DNA of 64,000 bases. Source: Odoribacter sp. AF15-53 (lineage in GTDB: Bacteria > Bacteroidota > Bacteroidia > Bacteroidales > Marinifilaceae). The notes under the pieces were generated by a model. That model was not told where the DNA came from. It ran no database searches and was given only the letters and a program-made list of their open reading frames with translations. Below, in pieces: positions 36,710 through 45,055 of the stretch. Within the stretch, counting starts at the first letter, position 1, and each line of letters opens with the position of its first letter. A program made the position numbers and the translations under genes. The stretch lies in the NCBI RefSeq assembly GCF_003479425.1, contig NZ_QUHC01000005.1:62001-126000 (forward strand). The letters are read 5' to 3'.

Positions 36710-38197
36710 ATGAAATTGAAAATATACATTTTATTTCTTTGTAGCTTATTTTTATACTCTTGCTACGAGGATAAAGGGAATTATGCTTATGCCTCAATAG
36801 ATGAAGTTGATATCAGTTTTGATCTGGCATCTTATTCCGTGCCGATCGGGGAGGATATTGAAATCAAACCGACGTTAATGTTCAAGAATCCTGCTGATTC
36901 CGTAAATTTTAGCTACGAATGGCGGATTGGTGGAGAACCTTATTCCACGGAACGCAATTTGAAATATACCGGGGAAGTTCTGGGGACGAATTTCGTGATG
37001 TTTTCCGTGATCAACAATCGGACGAAAGTGCGGACGATTCAAGAGATTATCGTGCAGGTCAGTTCTCCTTACAATATTGCTTTTGCTCCGAGCTGGTTTG
37101 TCTTGTCGAACGATGGAGGAAAATCCGTTCTACACATGATTACCTCAAAATATGTAGATGGAGAATACCAGTATGTCGATCGGCGGGATATTTATAATAA
37201 TCACGGGGAAGAATTGGGTTCCGATCCGGTGAAATTAGTGTATCATGCTCCTAGTGGGAGTTACGAGTTGTTGGTTATTCAGCGGGGAGGCCAAAAATCC
37301 GTGGAGTTGGATGTGAATTCAATGAGTCGGGTAATACGGAATGACGAAGAATTCTTTAACGAACAACCCCCTGTCGGTTTTGTCCCGAAAGATGCTTATT
37401 ATGGAATGTATGCGGATGTACTTCTGGGAGAGGATGGGAATTTGTATTCCCGAGCGATAGCCAATTACGGCCAGTTACATCAAGATCCTTTTAACAATAA
37501 CCCGATGTTGCTGGACCCGACGAAAGATTCCTGGATCGGGCAAATAGTGTCGACCCCGGCTTTTGCTAACGAGGTGTTGTTGTACGATGAGTTGAACAAC
37601 CGGCTGTTGTGTTTGGGTACCGATTTTCGCAGTGGTGGCGACGTGCAGGAGATGCCCACCGTTTCTTATCCCGCGGCGTACACCCCGTTGAATGATATGG
37701 GGAACAAGGAACTCGTTCATTTGAGTGTTGGCGAGCCGATGATGAATTTTAATATGATCGTGAAGAATCCGGATGACGGGAAATATTATTTCCAACGTTT
37801 TATGTTGATGTACATGGCTTACAATAATACGTTCATGTTGATCGTTGGGCAAAATCATAAAGAGTTGAAGTGTAGCAGTTATTTTACCTCGCAAACGCAA
37901 ATGGCGATATTCCGGACAGGAAAATATATTTTCTTCTCCGGGGGAGCGTCCAATAATCAACTTTATCGGTATGATACAAGTACGGATATTACCGTCCTCG
38001 TGAAAGAGTTTGAGGATCAATCTATTCAATTACTTCGCCTGCCTAATGTTATGCAAGACGAATCCACGCTGGGTGTGGTTTTTACGAATGGCGATGTGGT
38101 ATCCTTGAATATGTCTTCTGCTAATATAAATGCCAATATTTACGAGGAACTTTTCCGCTATAATTTCGGGAAAGTGGTTGATGTCGTGGCTAAATAG
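36710..38197 (+). CDS. PKD-like family surface lipoprotein, locus 3
   Basis: This 495-residue lipoprotein has C18 in LYSC, immediately followed by the family hallmark YEDKGNYAYASIDEVDISFD. An Ig/PKD-like segment (FSYEWRIGGEP, about 70-125) is followed by a long beta-rich region (WFVLSNDGGKSVLHMIT; LYDELNNRLLCLGTDF), much as in the paralogue 3957-5549 (WIILSDMDGKSHLSYF). No catalytic residues are apparent. It is the last gene of the core uptake block. A 150-bp gap with a strong hairpin precedes the metalloprotease pair. Confidence 0.85.
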   Translation: MKLKIYILFLCSLFLYSCYEDKGNYAYASIDEVDISFDLASYSVPIGEDIEIKPTLMFKNPADSVNFSYEWRIGGEPYSTERNLKYTGEVLGTNFVMFSVINNRTKVRTIQEIIVQVSSPYNIAFAPSWFVLSNDGGKSVLHMITSKYVDGEYQYVDRRDIYNNHGEELGSDPVKLVYHAPSGSYELLVIQRGGQKSVELDVNSMSRVIRNDEEFFNEQPPVGFVPKDAYYGMYADVLLGEDGNLYSRAIANYGQLHQDPFNNNPMLLDPTKDSWIGQIVSTPAFANEVLLYDELNNRLLCLGTDFRSGGDVQEMPTVSYPAAYTPLNDMGNKELVHLSVGEPMMNFNMIVKNPDDGKYYFQRFMLMYMAYNNTFMLIVGQNHKELKCSSYFTSQTQMAIFRTGKYIFFSGGASNNQLYRYDTSTDITVLVKEFEDQSIQLLRLPNVMQDESTLGVVFTNGDVVSLNMSSANINANIYEELFRYNFGKVVDVVAK

Positions 38198-38240
38198 ATG
38201 AGCGCGTAAAGTTTATAATGTTTGTAGATCCTTGGGGCCG

Positions 38241-38266
38241 GTTACGGGAGCGAAAACTCCCGTAAC
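38241..38266 (+). other. Strong T-less hairpin before the metalloprotease pair
   Basis: A perfect 10-bp stem GTTACGGGAG / CTCCCGTAAC (38241-38250 with 38257-38266) has the loop CGAAAA. No T-run follows. It is positionally equivalent to the hairpin at 5581-5606: both follow the PKD-like lipoprotein gene and precede the accessory module. Confidence 0.7.
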
Positions 38267-38347
38267 TACACCCCGCTTATGCCTTGTTTGGGAAGGAAAA
38301 GAAAAATTATTGTTCGGTTCTTATTTATATTTAAATCACATAAATGT

Positions 38348-40969
38348 ATGAAAAACAAATTATTATTGTTGTTATTTCTCGTGCTTATTCCTTTTATGGG
38401 GGAGGCGAGAAATAAAAAGAAAACACAGGCTCCGGAAGTGAAGAAAGAGACGGCCTATCAGAAATTCTTTAAAGGGAAAAAGTGTGAAACCCGCAAGGGG
38501 CTTTTCACCCTTCACAAAATGGACGGGAAGGTTTATTTCGAAATCCCGTTGACATTGATGGAACGGGATATGTTGTTAGGTTCCACCGTGAGCGAGATTA
38601 CTGATAACCAGTTTGCTAACGTGGGCGAGAAACCTTTCTACCCGCAACATATCAGGTTTACCCGGTCGGACTCAACCGTGAACCTTTGCTTGGTTAATAC
38701 GGACTATGTTTCGGAAGACCCTTTGCTGGCCGATCGTATCCGGGTGAGCAAGAAACCGGCGATCATGCAACGTTTCCCGGTGAAAGTGACCTCGGATGAC
38801 AGTACGACCGTGGTGATTGACATGACGGATTTCCTGTTGGAAGATCGGGAACAGATGAACCCGTTCTCTCCTTATGCCATCGCGTTAGGTAAAAGGTGGG
38901 TCGAGAAAGAATTCAAGAAAGCGAATTCTTTTATCGGGGAGATCAAAGCTTTTGAGGATAACGTGAGCGTTCGTTCCTCGTTGACTTACGTGGTAAGTTT
39001 GCGTGATCAGGAATATTATTATTTGTATAAAATACCTTTTACCGCGGTGATGACCCGTAGTTTCGTGTTGCTCCCGGAGATTAGCGAGGCCATGCGTCCG
39101 AGAATCGCTGATCCGCGCATGAATATCTTTTTCCAACAGAAATCGGAGTTCTCCAACCAACCGAGGGGAATGCTTCCTCTTTTTTATGCCAATCGTTGGC
39201 GAGTGGAGCCTTCCGACGAGGTAAAATATCGCAACGGGGAACTCGTGGAGCCGAAAAAGCCGATCGTGTTCTACGTGGATAATGCTTTCCCAGAAACATG
39301 GAGAAAATATATAAAAGCCGGGATCGAGGAGTGGAATGCGGCTTTCGAGAAGATCGGTCTCAAAAATGTTGTGCGGGCAGTCGATTTCCCGACAGATGAC
39401 CCGGAATTTGATCCGGATAACCTGAAATATTCCTGTGTGCGTTATTCCCCTTCCTGGGTGGCAAATGCCATGGGCCCGTCGTGGACAGACCCGAGAACCG
39501 GGGAAATCGTGAACGCCTCGGTGTATGTTTATCACAATATGTTACAGTTGGTACAGAACTGGCGTTTCCTTCACACGGCTCAAGCGGATGCCGATGTGCG
39601 CACTGTCACCCTGCCGGAAGAGATTATTGGTGATTGTGTGCGTTACGTGATCGCTCACGAGGTAGGCCATTGCTTGGGTTTCATGCACAACATGGCTTCT
39701 TCGGCCGCAATACCGGTGGATTCGTTGCGTTCCCCGTCATTCACGCAAAAGTATGGAACAACCCATTCGATTATGGATTACGCTCGTAACAATTACGTGG
39801 CACAACCCGGTGATAAAGAACGAGGCGTGAAACTGACTCCTCCCCGTTTGGGCGTGTTCGACTATTTTGCTATCAAGTGGTTGTATACCCCTCTGCTGGA
39901 TGCGACTTCCTCGAAAGAAGAAGTTCCCACGCTTGACCGTTGGGTGAGCGAGCGGTCGGGTGATCCCGTGTATCGTTACGGGAAACAGCAGTTACGGGGT
40001 CATATTGACCCGACTTCCTACGAGGAGGATTTGGGGGATGATGCCATGAAGGCTGCCGATTACGGGATTAAAAACTTGAAGTACATACTTTCCAATCTTA
40101 ACGACTGGGTAGGTGAAGAAGACCGGGACTACGCTTTCCGCAAGCAAATCTATAATGAAATTCTTTACCAGTACATGCGTTATCTCAATCACGTGATCGC
40201 CAATATCGGCGGAATATATCTTAATGAACGTTACGAGGGGGATGAGCGTCTTGCTTATCAGGCGGTTGAACGGGAGAGGCAGCAACGGGCGACGCGATTC
40301 ATCTTGGAGCAATTGAACGATATGTCCTGGCTTGACAACGAGGAGTTGTTGAAAGGATTTGAGTTGCGTGGGAATATTTCCACGAATGTCGAGGATGCCG
40401 TCTTTAAAGGTTTGATGGGACGGATGCGGATGATCGGGATCTGTGCCGACAAGGCGGGAAAAGATGCCTATACCCGGTCCGATTTCTTGACAGACGTGGC
40501 CAATCACGTGTGGAAACCTACCCGTCAGGGACGCACCTTGACAAACGTGGAAAAGAAATTGCAAACCCGTTTTTTATCACATCTGGTACTGACGGCCGGG
40601 ATTGCCAATAAAACGATGTCCGGCGGCACTTTAGGAATTACCCTTGAAGAGGGGATGATCGAGATTCCCGAGTGTATCAAGGCACAGAGTCGAGCATTCT
40701 ACGGTGAATTGCCTGAAGAAGTGATGGGTGTGTTCACGAACCGGAAAAATGATTATCAGGCAGTCCGTGAAGCGATCCCGGCGGAACAAATGGGATTCGG
40801 GTTTAACGTCTATCTCACGGACGTGATGGAGCCGATGGATCATATCTATTACGAGAAATTGAAACAAGCTCAAGCTTTGATCCAGGGTAAAGTTTCTACC
40901 GGTTCTACCGATACGAGAAATCATTACAAGCTATTACTCTACAAAATTAATCAGGCGTTAAATAATTAA
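38348..40969 (+). CDS. Zinc-dependent metalloprotease (DUF5117/DUF5118/DUF4953 type), active-site intact
   Basis: This metzincin-like protease of about 873 residues is probably secreted or surface-bound. ATG 38348 gives a clean signal peptide (MKNKLLLLLFLVLIPFMGEA); the in-frame ATG at 38279 would add 23 unlikely residues. The N-terminal KFFKGKKCETRKGLFTLHK is typical of the DUF5118 segment. The central region carries RWRVEPSDEV and KPIVFYVDNAFPETWRKYIKAGIEEWNAAFEKIG. The zinc site HExxHxxGxxH is HEVGHCLGFMH at residues 437-447. The Met-turn is SIMDYARNNYVAQPGD. All ligands and the catalytic glutamate are present. It is the first of a tandem pair in which the second copy is dead. It probably processes protein or peptide ligand for the SusC/SusD complex. 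Confidence 0.92.
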   Translation: MKNKLLLLLFLVLIPFMGEARNKKKTQAPEVKKETAYQKFFKGKKCETRKGLFTLHKMDGKVYFEIPLTLMERDMLLGSTVSEITDNQFANVGEKPFYPQHIRFTRSDSTVNLCLVNTDYVSEDPLLADRIRVSKKPAIMQRFPVKVTSDDSTTVVIDMTDFLLEDREQMNPFSPYAIALGKRWVEKEFKKANSFIGEIKAFEDNVSVRSSLTYVVSLRDQEYYYLYKIPFTAVMTRSFVLLPEISEAMRPRIADPRMNIFFQQKSEFSNQPRGMLPLFYANRWRVEPSDEVKYRNGELVEPKKPIVFYVDNAFPETWRKYIKAGIEEWNAAFEKIGLKNVVRAVDFPTDDPEFDPDNLKYSCVRYSPSWVANAMGPSWTDPRTGEIVNASVYVYHNMLQLVQNWRFLHTAQADADVRTVTLPEEIIGDCVRYVIAHEVGHCLGFMHNMASSAAIPVDSLRSPSFTQKYGTTHSIMDYARNNYVAQPGDKERGVKLTPPRLGVFDYFAIKWLYTPLLDATSSKEEVPTLDRWVSERSGDPVYRYGKQQLRGHIDPTSYEEDLGDDAMKAADYGIKNLKYILSNLNDWVGEEDRDYAFRKQIYNEILYQYMRYLNHVIANIGGIYLNERYEGDERLAYQAVERERQQRATRFILEQLNDMSWLDNEELLKGFELRGNISTNVEDAVFKGLMGRMRMIGICADKAGKDAYTRSDFLTDVANHVWKPTRQGRTLTNVEKKLQTRFLSHLVLTAGIANKTMSGGTLGITLEEGMIEIPECIKAQSRAFYGELPEEVMGVFTNRKNDYQAVREAIPAEQMGFGFNVYLTDVMEPMDHIYYEKLKQAQALIQGKVSTGSTDTRNHYKLLLYKINQALNN

Positions 40970-40981
40970 TATCGGGAAAAC

Positions 40982-43537
40982 ATGAAAAGTATATTATACT
41001 ACTTGTTGCCATTACTTTTCTTCTTGTGTTTCGGCAGCCACGAGGGATATGCCCGAAAGAAGAAAGTAAAGGAAACGCAAACGCTAAAAGAAACCTTAAC
41101 TCCTTACCAGAAGTTGTTCAAGGGGAAGCGTGTTTCTACCTCCAAAGGATTGATGACCGTCCACATTGTAGATGGGAAAGCGTACGTGGAATTTCCCGTG
41201 AACTTGTTGGGAAAAGATTTGATGTATTCCACTTCTATCGAGGATATTTGTGACAACGGGGAAGGTATTGTCGGGCAATTCTCGGATGATGGTTGCGTGT
41301 TTCGTTTCACGAAAAACGATTCGGTTGTTTATGCCCGCATGGTTGTTGTCAGCGAACCGGTCAACGAAACCGGAAATCCGAACATGACCGCTGCTATTGA
41401 GAAATCGAAGATGCCTGGAATTCAGTCGATATACAAGATTGAAGCTTATACCCCGGATAGTAGTGCGATAGTACTTGATATGACCAAATTTTTTCTCGAA
41501 CACTTCTCTTATGCCAGCCCTTTTCCCGGGATGGCGGGAAATTCCATGTTGGGATTTATTAGTCGGGTTCACAAGCCGGATGTAGCAAATTCCCGCCTGA
41601 GGGGTATCCGGGCGTATCCTTCAACCGTCATGGCAACCTGCGAGTTGCTCTACAAAGTAGATTATTACATGATGGGACGTATGAACCAGCAGAACATCCC
41701 CGTGACCTTGACGGTCAACCGGATGCTCTCCGTGTTGCCCGAGTCGCCCATGATGCCTCGTATCGCAGACCCCAGAATCGGGGTGGCGTTTATGGAAAAG
41801 TCCGGGATCGAGGGTTCTTTTAAGGGGTTGTCACCAGTTTATTATACGAAACGATGGCGTCTGGAACCCTCCGATAACGATGCTTATGCTCGAGGGGAAA
41901 AAGTAGAACCTAAGAAACCTATCGTGATTTACATGGATAGTCTCGTACCCCCGGCATGGAAATCGTACGTGCGGGAGGGAATCGAGGCTTGGAATACGGC
42001 TTTTGCCGAGATCGGGTTCAAAAATGTTATTCGGGTGTTGGATTTCCCGAAAGATGATCCCGATTTCAATGCGAATGACATTGCTCATTCTGTCGTGCGT
42101 TATTCTCCCTCCTGGTCTTATATGCCGCAGAATTCTTTGCTCGTGGACCCTCGTTCGGGTGAGATACTGAATGCTTCTATTTACATTCATAACAATTCCG
42201 TTTCGGTCATGCAGCGGGAGCGAATCCTTGCTACTATGGGTGCCGATCCTTCCGTGAGACGAACCCAGTTGTCTGACAATCAGGCAGGAGAATTGATCCG
42301 TGCTGCCATGATACAATATATGGGAATGAACCTGGGATTGTTACCGAATTTTGCGGCCTCGAATGCTTATCCTGTCGATTCGTTACGTTCGGTTTCCTTT
42401 ACGCGAGAACACGGGTTGACGGCTTCCATTATGGACCAGATGCAATATAATTATGTTGCGCAACCGGAAGACGTGGAGAAAGGCGTGCTACTCGTGCCTG
42501 ATGCAGTGGGACCTTATGATCGTTACGCTATACGCTGGCTCTATCAACCGATCCCTGATGCTCGTTCTTCCAGAGAAGAGATTCCCGTGCTTGATTGCTG
42601 GATTGACGAGAAGGCGGGTGATCCTGTTTATCGTTATGCGTTGAAACAATATCCCATGTTTGCTTATGATCCTTCTGTCCTGACCGGGGACTTGGGAAAT
42701 GATCCGGTCAAGAGTTTCGAGTATTTCAAGAAGAATCTAAAACGATTCGTGGAGGGTTTCTACGATTGGTACTCCGAGGGGGACAAGGATATGTCCTACC
42801 GGGCTTTGCTTCTCGGGCGTATCGGGTTTATGTTCAACGGGAAATTGGATAACGTCCTGAGTCATGTGGGTGGTATTTATATGGATGAAGTGAAAGTGGG
42901 TGACGGGCGTCCGGCTTTTCAGGTGGTTCCTCGTGAACAACAGCGAGAAATTGTGCGTTATGTCATAGCGCAAGCCAAAGACATTGATTGGTTACGGGAT
43001 CCCCGGCTTCTGCAAAAATTTGATGTCGGCATGGAAACCAAGGTAACCCGTACGGCTATTATGGGTGCCCTGTTGGGAAGAATCAGTCGTCTTGCTCTTT
43101 GCGTGGAGAAAGATCCGGATGCTTATTCTCCCGAGGAGCTAGTGGATGATGTATACCGGGAAATCTGGAAGGGCACTATTGCCGGGCGTTCCCTGACAAA
43201 GGAGGAAATTATGCTGCAACAAGGTTTGTTGGGTTCGATTGCCGTGACATCGCAGGCGGGCTCTTCGGCAGGAACTTTCGAGAGCGTGCGAAAGATTACC
43301 GCCGATGGGACACCTATGCATGCAGTGTGCGGTACGGGGAAAGCGCATGATCACTTTTACGGATTCTACCCCACCATGACAAAAATAGAGGCTAACCGTT
43401 ATTCCACGGCCCCTCTTTTTTATAGTATGCTCCTTAAGACCAGGGATTTGATCCGGGGAGCTCTGCCTCGTGCCACGGGAGAGACAAAAAGACATTACGA
43501 GTTTATGCTTTACAAGATAAACAAGATGTTGAAATAG
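40982..43537 (+). CDS. Inactive paralogue of the zinc metalloprotease (all zinc ligands lost)
   Basis: This 851-residue protein has a signal peptide (MKSILYYLLPLLFFLCFGSHEGYA) and is collinear with the preceding protease: KLFKGKRVSTSKGLMTVH, KPIVIYMDSLVPPAWKSYVREGIEAWNTAFAEIGFKNVIR, and PVDSLRSVSFT...SIMDQMQYNYVAQPED after the active site. At residues 445-455 the zinc motif HExxHxxGxxH has become QYMGMNLGLLP. Both N-terminal histidines, the catalytic glutamate and the third histidine are replaced, while the structural glycine remains. The frame is intact over the full length, so this is a maintained pseudo-enzyme, not a decayed gene. It lies 12 bp after the active copy, implying co-translation and perhaps a heterodimer or substrate-holding role. 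Confidence 0.88.
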   Translation: MKSILYYLLPLLFFLCFGSHEGYARKKKVKETQTLKETLTPYQKLFKGKRVSTSKGLMTVHIVDGKAYVEFPVNLLGKDLMYSTSIEDICDNGEGIVGQFSDDGCVFRFTKNDSVVYARMVVVSEPVNETGNPNMTAAIEKSKMPGIQSIYKIEAYTPDSSAIVLDMTKFFLEHFSYASPFPGMAGNSMLGFISRVHKPDVANSRLRGIRAYPSTVMATCELLYKVDYYMMGRMNQQNIPVTLTVNRMLSVLPESPMMPRIADPRIGVAFMEKSGIEGSFKGLSPVYYTKRWRLEPSDNDAYARGEKVEPKKPIVIYMDSLVPPAWKSYVREGIEAWNTAFAEIGFKNVIRVLDFPKDDPDFNANDIAHSVVRYSPSWSYMPQNSLLVDPRSGEILNASIYIHNNSVSVMQRERILATMGADPSVRRTQLSDNQAGELIRAAMIQYMGMNLGLLPNFAASNAYPVDSLRSVSFTREHGLTASIMDQMQYNYVAQPEDVEKGVLLVPDAVGPYDRYAIRWLYQPIPDARSSREEIPVLDCWIDEKAGDPVYRYALKQYPMFAYDPSVLTGDLGNDPVKSFEYFKKNLKRFVEGFYDWYSEGDKDMSYRALLLGRIGFMFNGKLDNVLSHVGGIYMDEVKVGDGRPAFQVVPREQQREIVRYVIAQAKDIDWLRDPRLLQKFDVGMETKVTRTAIMGALLGRISRLALCVEKDPDAYSPEELVDDVYREIWKGTIAGRSLTKEEIMLQQGLLGSIAVTSQAGSSAGTFESVRKITADGTPMHAVCGTGKAHDHFYGFYPTMTKIEANRYSTAPLFYSMLLKTRDLIRGALPRATGETKRHYEFMLYKINKMLK

Positions 43538-43559
43538 TTGAGAATTGCGTTTCCGTTGT

Positions 43560-43599
43560 GTCCCCGAAAGCTACAATCGTGGCTTTCGGGGACTTTTTT
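43560..43599 (+). terminator. Intrinsic terminator at the end of locus 3
   Basis: A perfect 12-bp stem GTCCCCGAAAGC / GCTTTCGGGGAC (43560-43571 with 43582-43593) has a 10-nt loop and six Ts. It ends the long operon that begins at the second sigma gene. Confidence 0.95.
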
Positions 43600-43735
43600 A
43601 TTTGCGAGAATATCGTGTCCCGTTTTCGTCACTTTGTCAGGTCAATTGTAACTAAGTGTCAATAACGGACGTATATCACGGGTTGGTACAATGTTTGTAT
43701 CAACCCTTTTTGATAATGTTAAAAATCAAAACAGT

Positions 43736-44653
43736 ATGGCCTATATAGATTACTATAAAATTTTAGGAGTTGACAAAAGTGCTTCACAAGATGATATCAG
43801 GAAGGCTTTTAAGAAATTGGCCAGAAAGTATCACCCGGACCTGAATCCGGATGATCCGAATGCCAAACAACGTTTCCAAGAGATAAACGAGGCGAACGAG
43901 GTATTGGGTGATCCGGAGAAGCGAAAGAAGTATGACCAATACGGCGAGAACTGGAAACATGCGGACGAGTTCGAAGCCCAGAAACAACGTTACCAACAGC
44001 AAGGTGGTGGCGGATTCGGTGATGGAGGTGGGGCTTACTGGTCTTCGGGAGGCGGATTCTCCGGTATGGGAGGTGACGGGGAATTCTCGGATTTCTTCGA
44101 ATCCTTGTTCGGTTCGCGGAGAGGCGGTGGACGGGCTGCCGGGTTCCGGGGACAGGATTATAATGCCGAGTTGCATCTTTCATTCCAGGATGCGGCCAAA
44201 ACCCACAAGCAAGTGTTGACCGTGAACGGCAAGAATATCCGAATCACGGTCCCGGCCGGTGTTGCCGACGGACAGACGATCAAGCTGAAAGGACAGGGTG
44301 GCCCCGGGGTGAACGGTGGACCCGCCGGGGATTTATATATCACGTTTATTATTGCCGAGGATCCGGTATTCAAACGTTTGGGGAATGATTTGTACGTGAC
44401 AGCTCCCTTGAACCTGTACACGGCAGTCCTCGGTGGAGAGCAGGTGGTCACGACGATGGACGGGAAGGTAAAGTTGAAGGTGAAACCGGGAACGCAGAAC
44501 GGTGCGAAGGTAAGGTTGAAGGGGAAAGGTTTTCCCGTTTACAAGGAAGAGGGAAAGTTCGGTGATCTGATCGTGACTTACTCGGTGGAGATTCCGACGA
44601 CGTTGACGGAAAAGCAGAAAGAGTTGTTCCGGGAATTACAGAATCTTAATTAA
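43736..44653 (+). CDS. cbpA: J-domain co-chaperone, CbpA-like (class II DnaJ)
   Basis: This co-chaperone of DnaK has about 305 residues. ATG 43736 ([17 protein letters not shown]) matches the usual CbpA start; the in-frame ATG at 43691 adds 15 unconserved residues. The J domain (1-70) has the HPD motif at 33-35. A Gly-rich linker (about 83-130, [12 protein letters not shown]) is followed by the two beta-barrel substrate-binding domains (about 145-300, [41 protein letters not shown]). The zinc-finger cysteine repeats of class I DnaJ are absent. The CbpM-like modulator gene lies 11 bp downstream, as in E. coli cbpAM. Confidence 0.93.
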   Translation: MAYIDYYKILGVDKSASQDDIRKAFKKLARKYHPDLNPDDPNAKQRFQEINEANEVLGDPEKRKKYDQYGENWKHADEFEAQKQRYQQQGGGGFGDGGGAYWSSGGGFSGMGGDGEFSDFFESLFGSRRGGGRAAGFRGQDYNAELHLSFQDAAKTHKQVLTVNGKNIRITVPAGVADGQTIKLKGQGGPGVNGGPAGDLYITFIIAEDPVFKRLGNDLYVTAPLNLYTAVLGGEQVVTTMDGKVKLKVKPGTQNGAKVRLKGKGFPVYKEEGKFGDLIVTYSVEIPTTLTEKQKELFRELQNLN

Positions 44654-44664
44654 GGAGAAGAGTT

Positions 44665-44979
44665 ATGGAAACAGATTTGATTATAGTCAGGGAATACTGT
44701 CAGAAAAGTCACGTGGATCCCTCGTTCATACTCTCGCTGGAAGAGGATGGTTTGATTGATATCCGGGTGGTCGATGGCGAACGCTATTTGCTTGAATCGC
44801 AATTACACGATTTGGAACGATTTATTCGTTGGCACGAGGATTTGTCCGTGAATATCGAGGGAATCGGTGTCATTCACGAGTTGATGGGACGTTTACACGA
44901 AATGCAGCATGAATTAAATCAATTACGCCGGGAAGTTCGGGTGTTCCGCTCGAATCATTTCGGGCATTGGGAAGAATGA
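44665..44979 (+). CDS. cbpM: Chaperone modulator CbpM-like (MerR-like fold)
   Basis: This 104-residue protein begins METDLIIVREYCQKSHVDPSFILSLEEDGLIDI, the winged-helix-like N-terminus of CbpM/MerR_2 proteins. DLERFIRWHEDLSVNIEGIGVIHELMGRLHEMQHELNQLRRE is a helix and coiled coil that ends the protein. In E. coli, CbpM binds the J domain of CbpA and inhibits it. The tight spacing after the cbpA-like gene strongly supports that role. DNA binding is not expected. The gene is convergent with the ABC permease gene downstream. Confidence 0.9.
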   Translation: METDLIIVREYCQKSHVDPSFILSLEEDGLIDIRVVDGERYLLESQLHDLERFIRWHEDLSVNIEGIGVIHELMGRLHEMQHELNQLRREVRVFRSNHFGHWEE

Positions 44980-45007
44980 GGTGAAAGTAGGTATTCTCGC
45001 ATGAATA

Positions 45008-45044
45008 CTCCCTACCCCCTTCTTTTACAGAAGGGGGTAGGGAG
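45008..45044. terminator. 16-bp hairpin between convergent cbpM-like and ABC permease genes
   Basis: Bases 45008-45023 pair perfectly with 45029-45044, with loop TTTAC. It sits between stop codons at 44979 (+) and 45056 (-). T-runs are weak on both strands, but the stem strength and position fit a shared terminator. The arm CCTACCCCCTTCT resembles other C-rich intergenic hairpins in the window. Confidence 0.7.
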
Positions 45045-45055
45045 GTAAAATATCA

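Noticed and set aside
38885..39535. 216-codon open frame on the minus strand
   Set aside because: It is a shadow of the zinc metalloprotease gene; the H/R-rich translation is typical of antisense frames.
39992..40564. 190-codon open frame on the minus strand
   Set aside because: It is also antisense to the zinc metalloprotease gene, with no supporting features.
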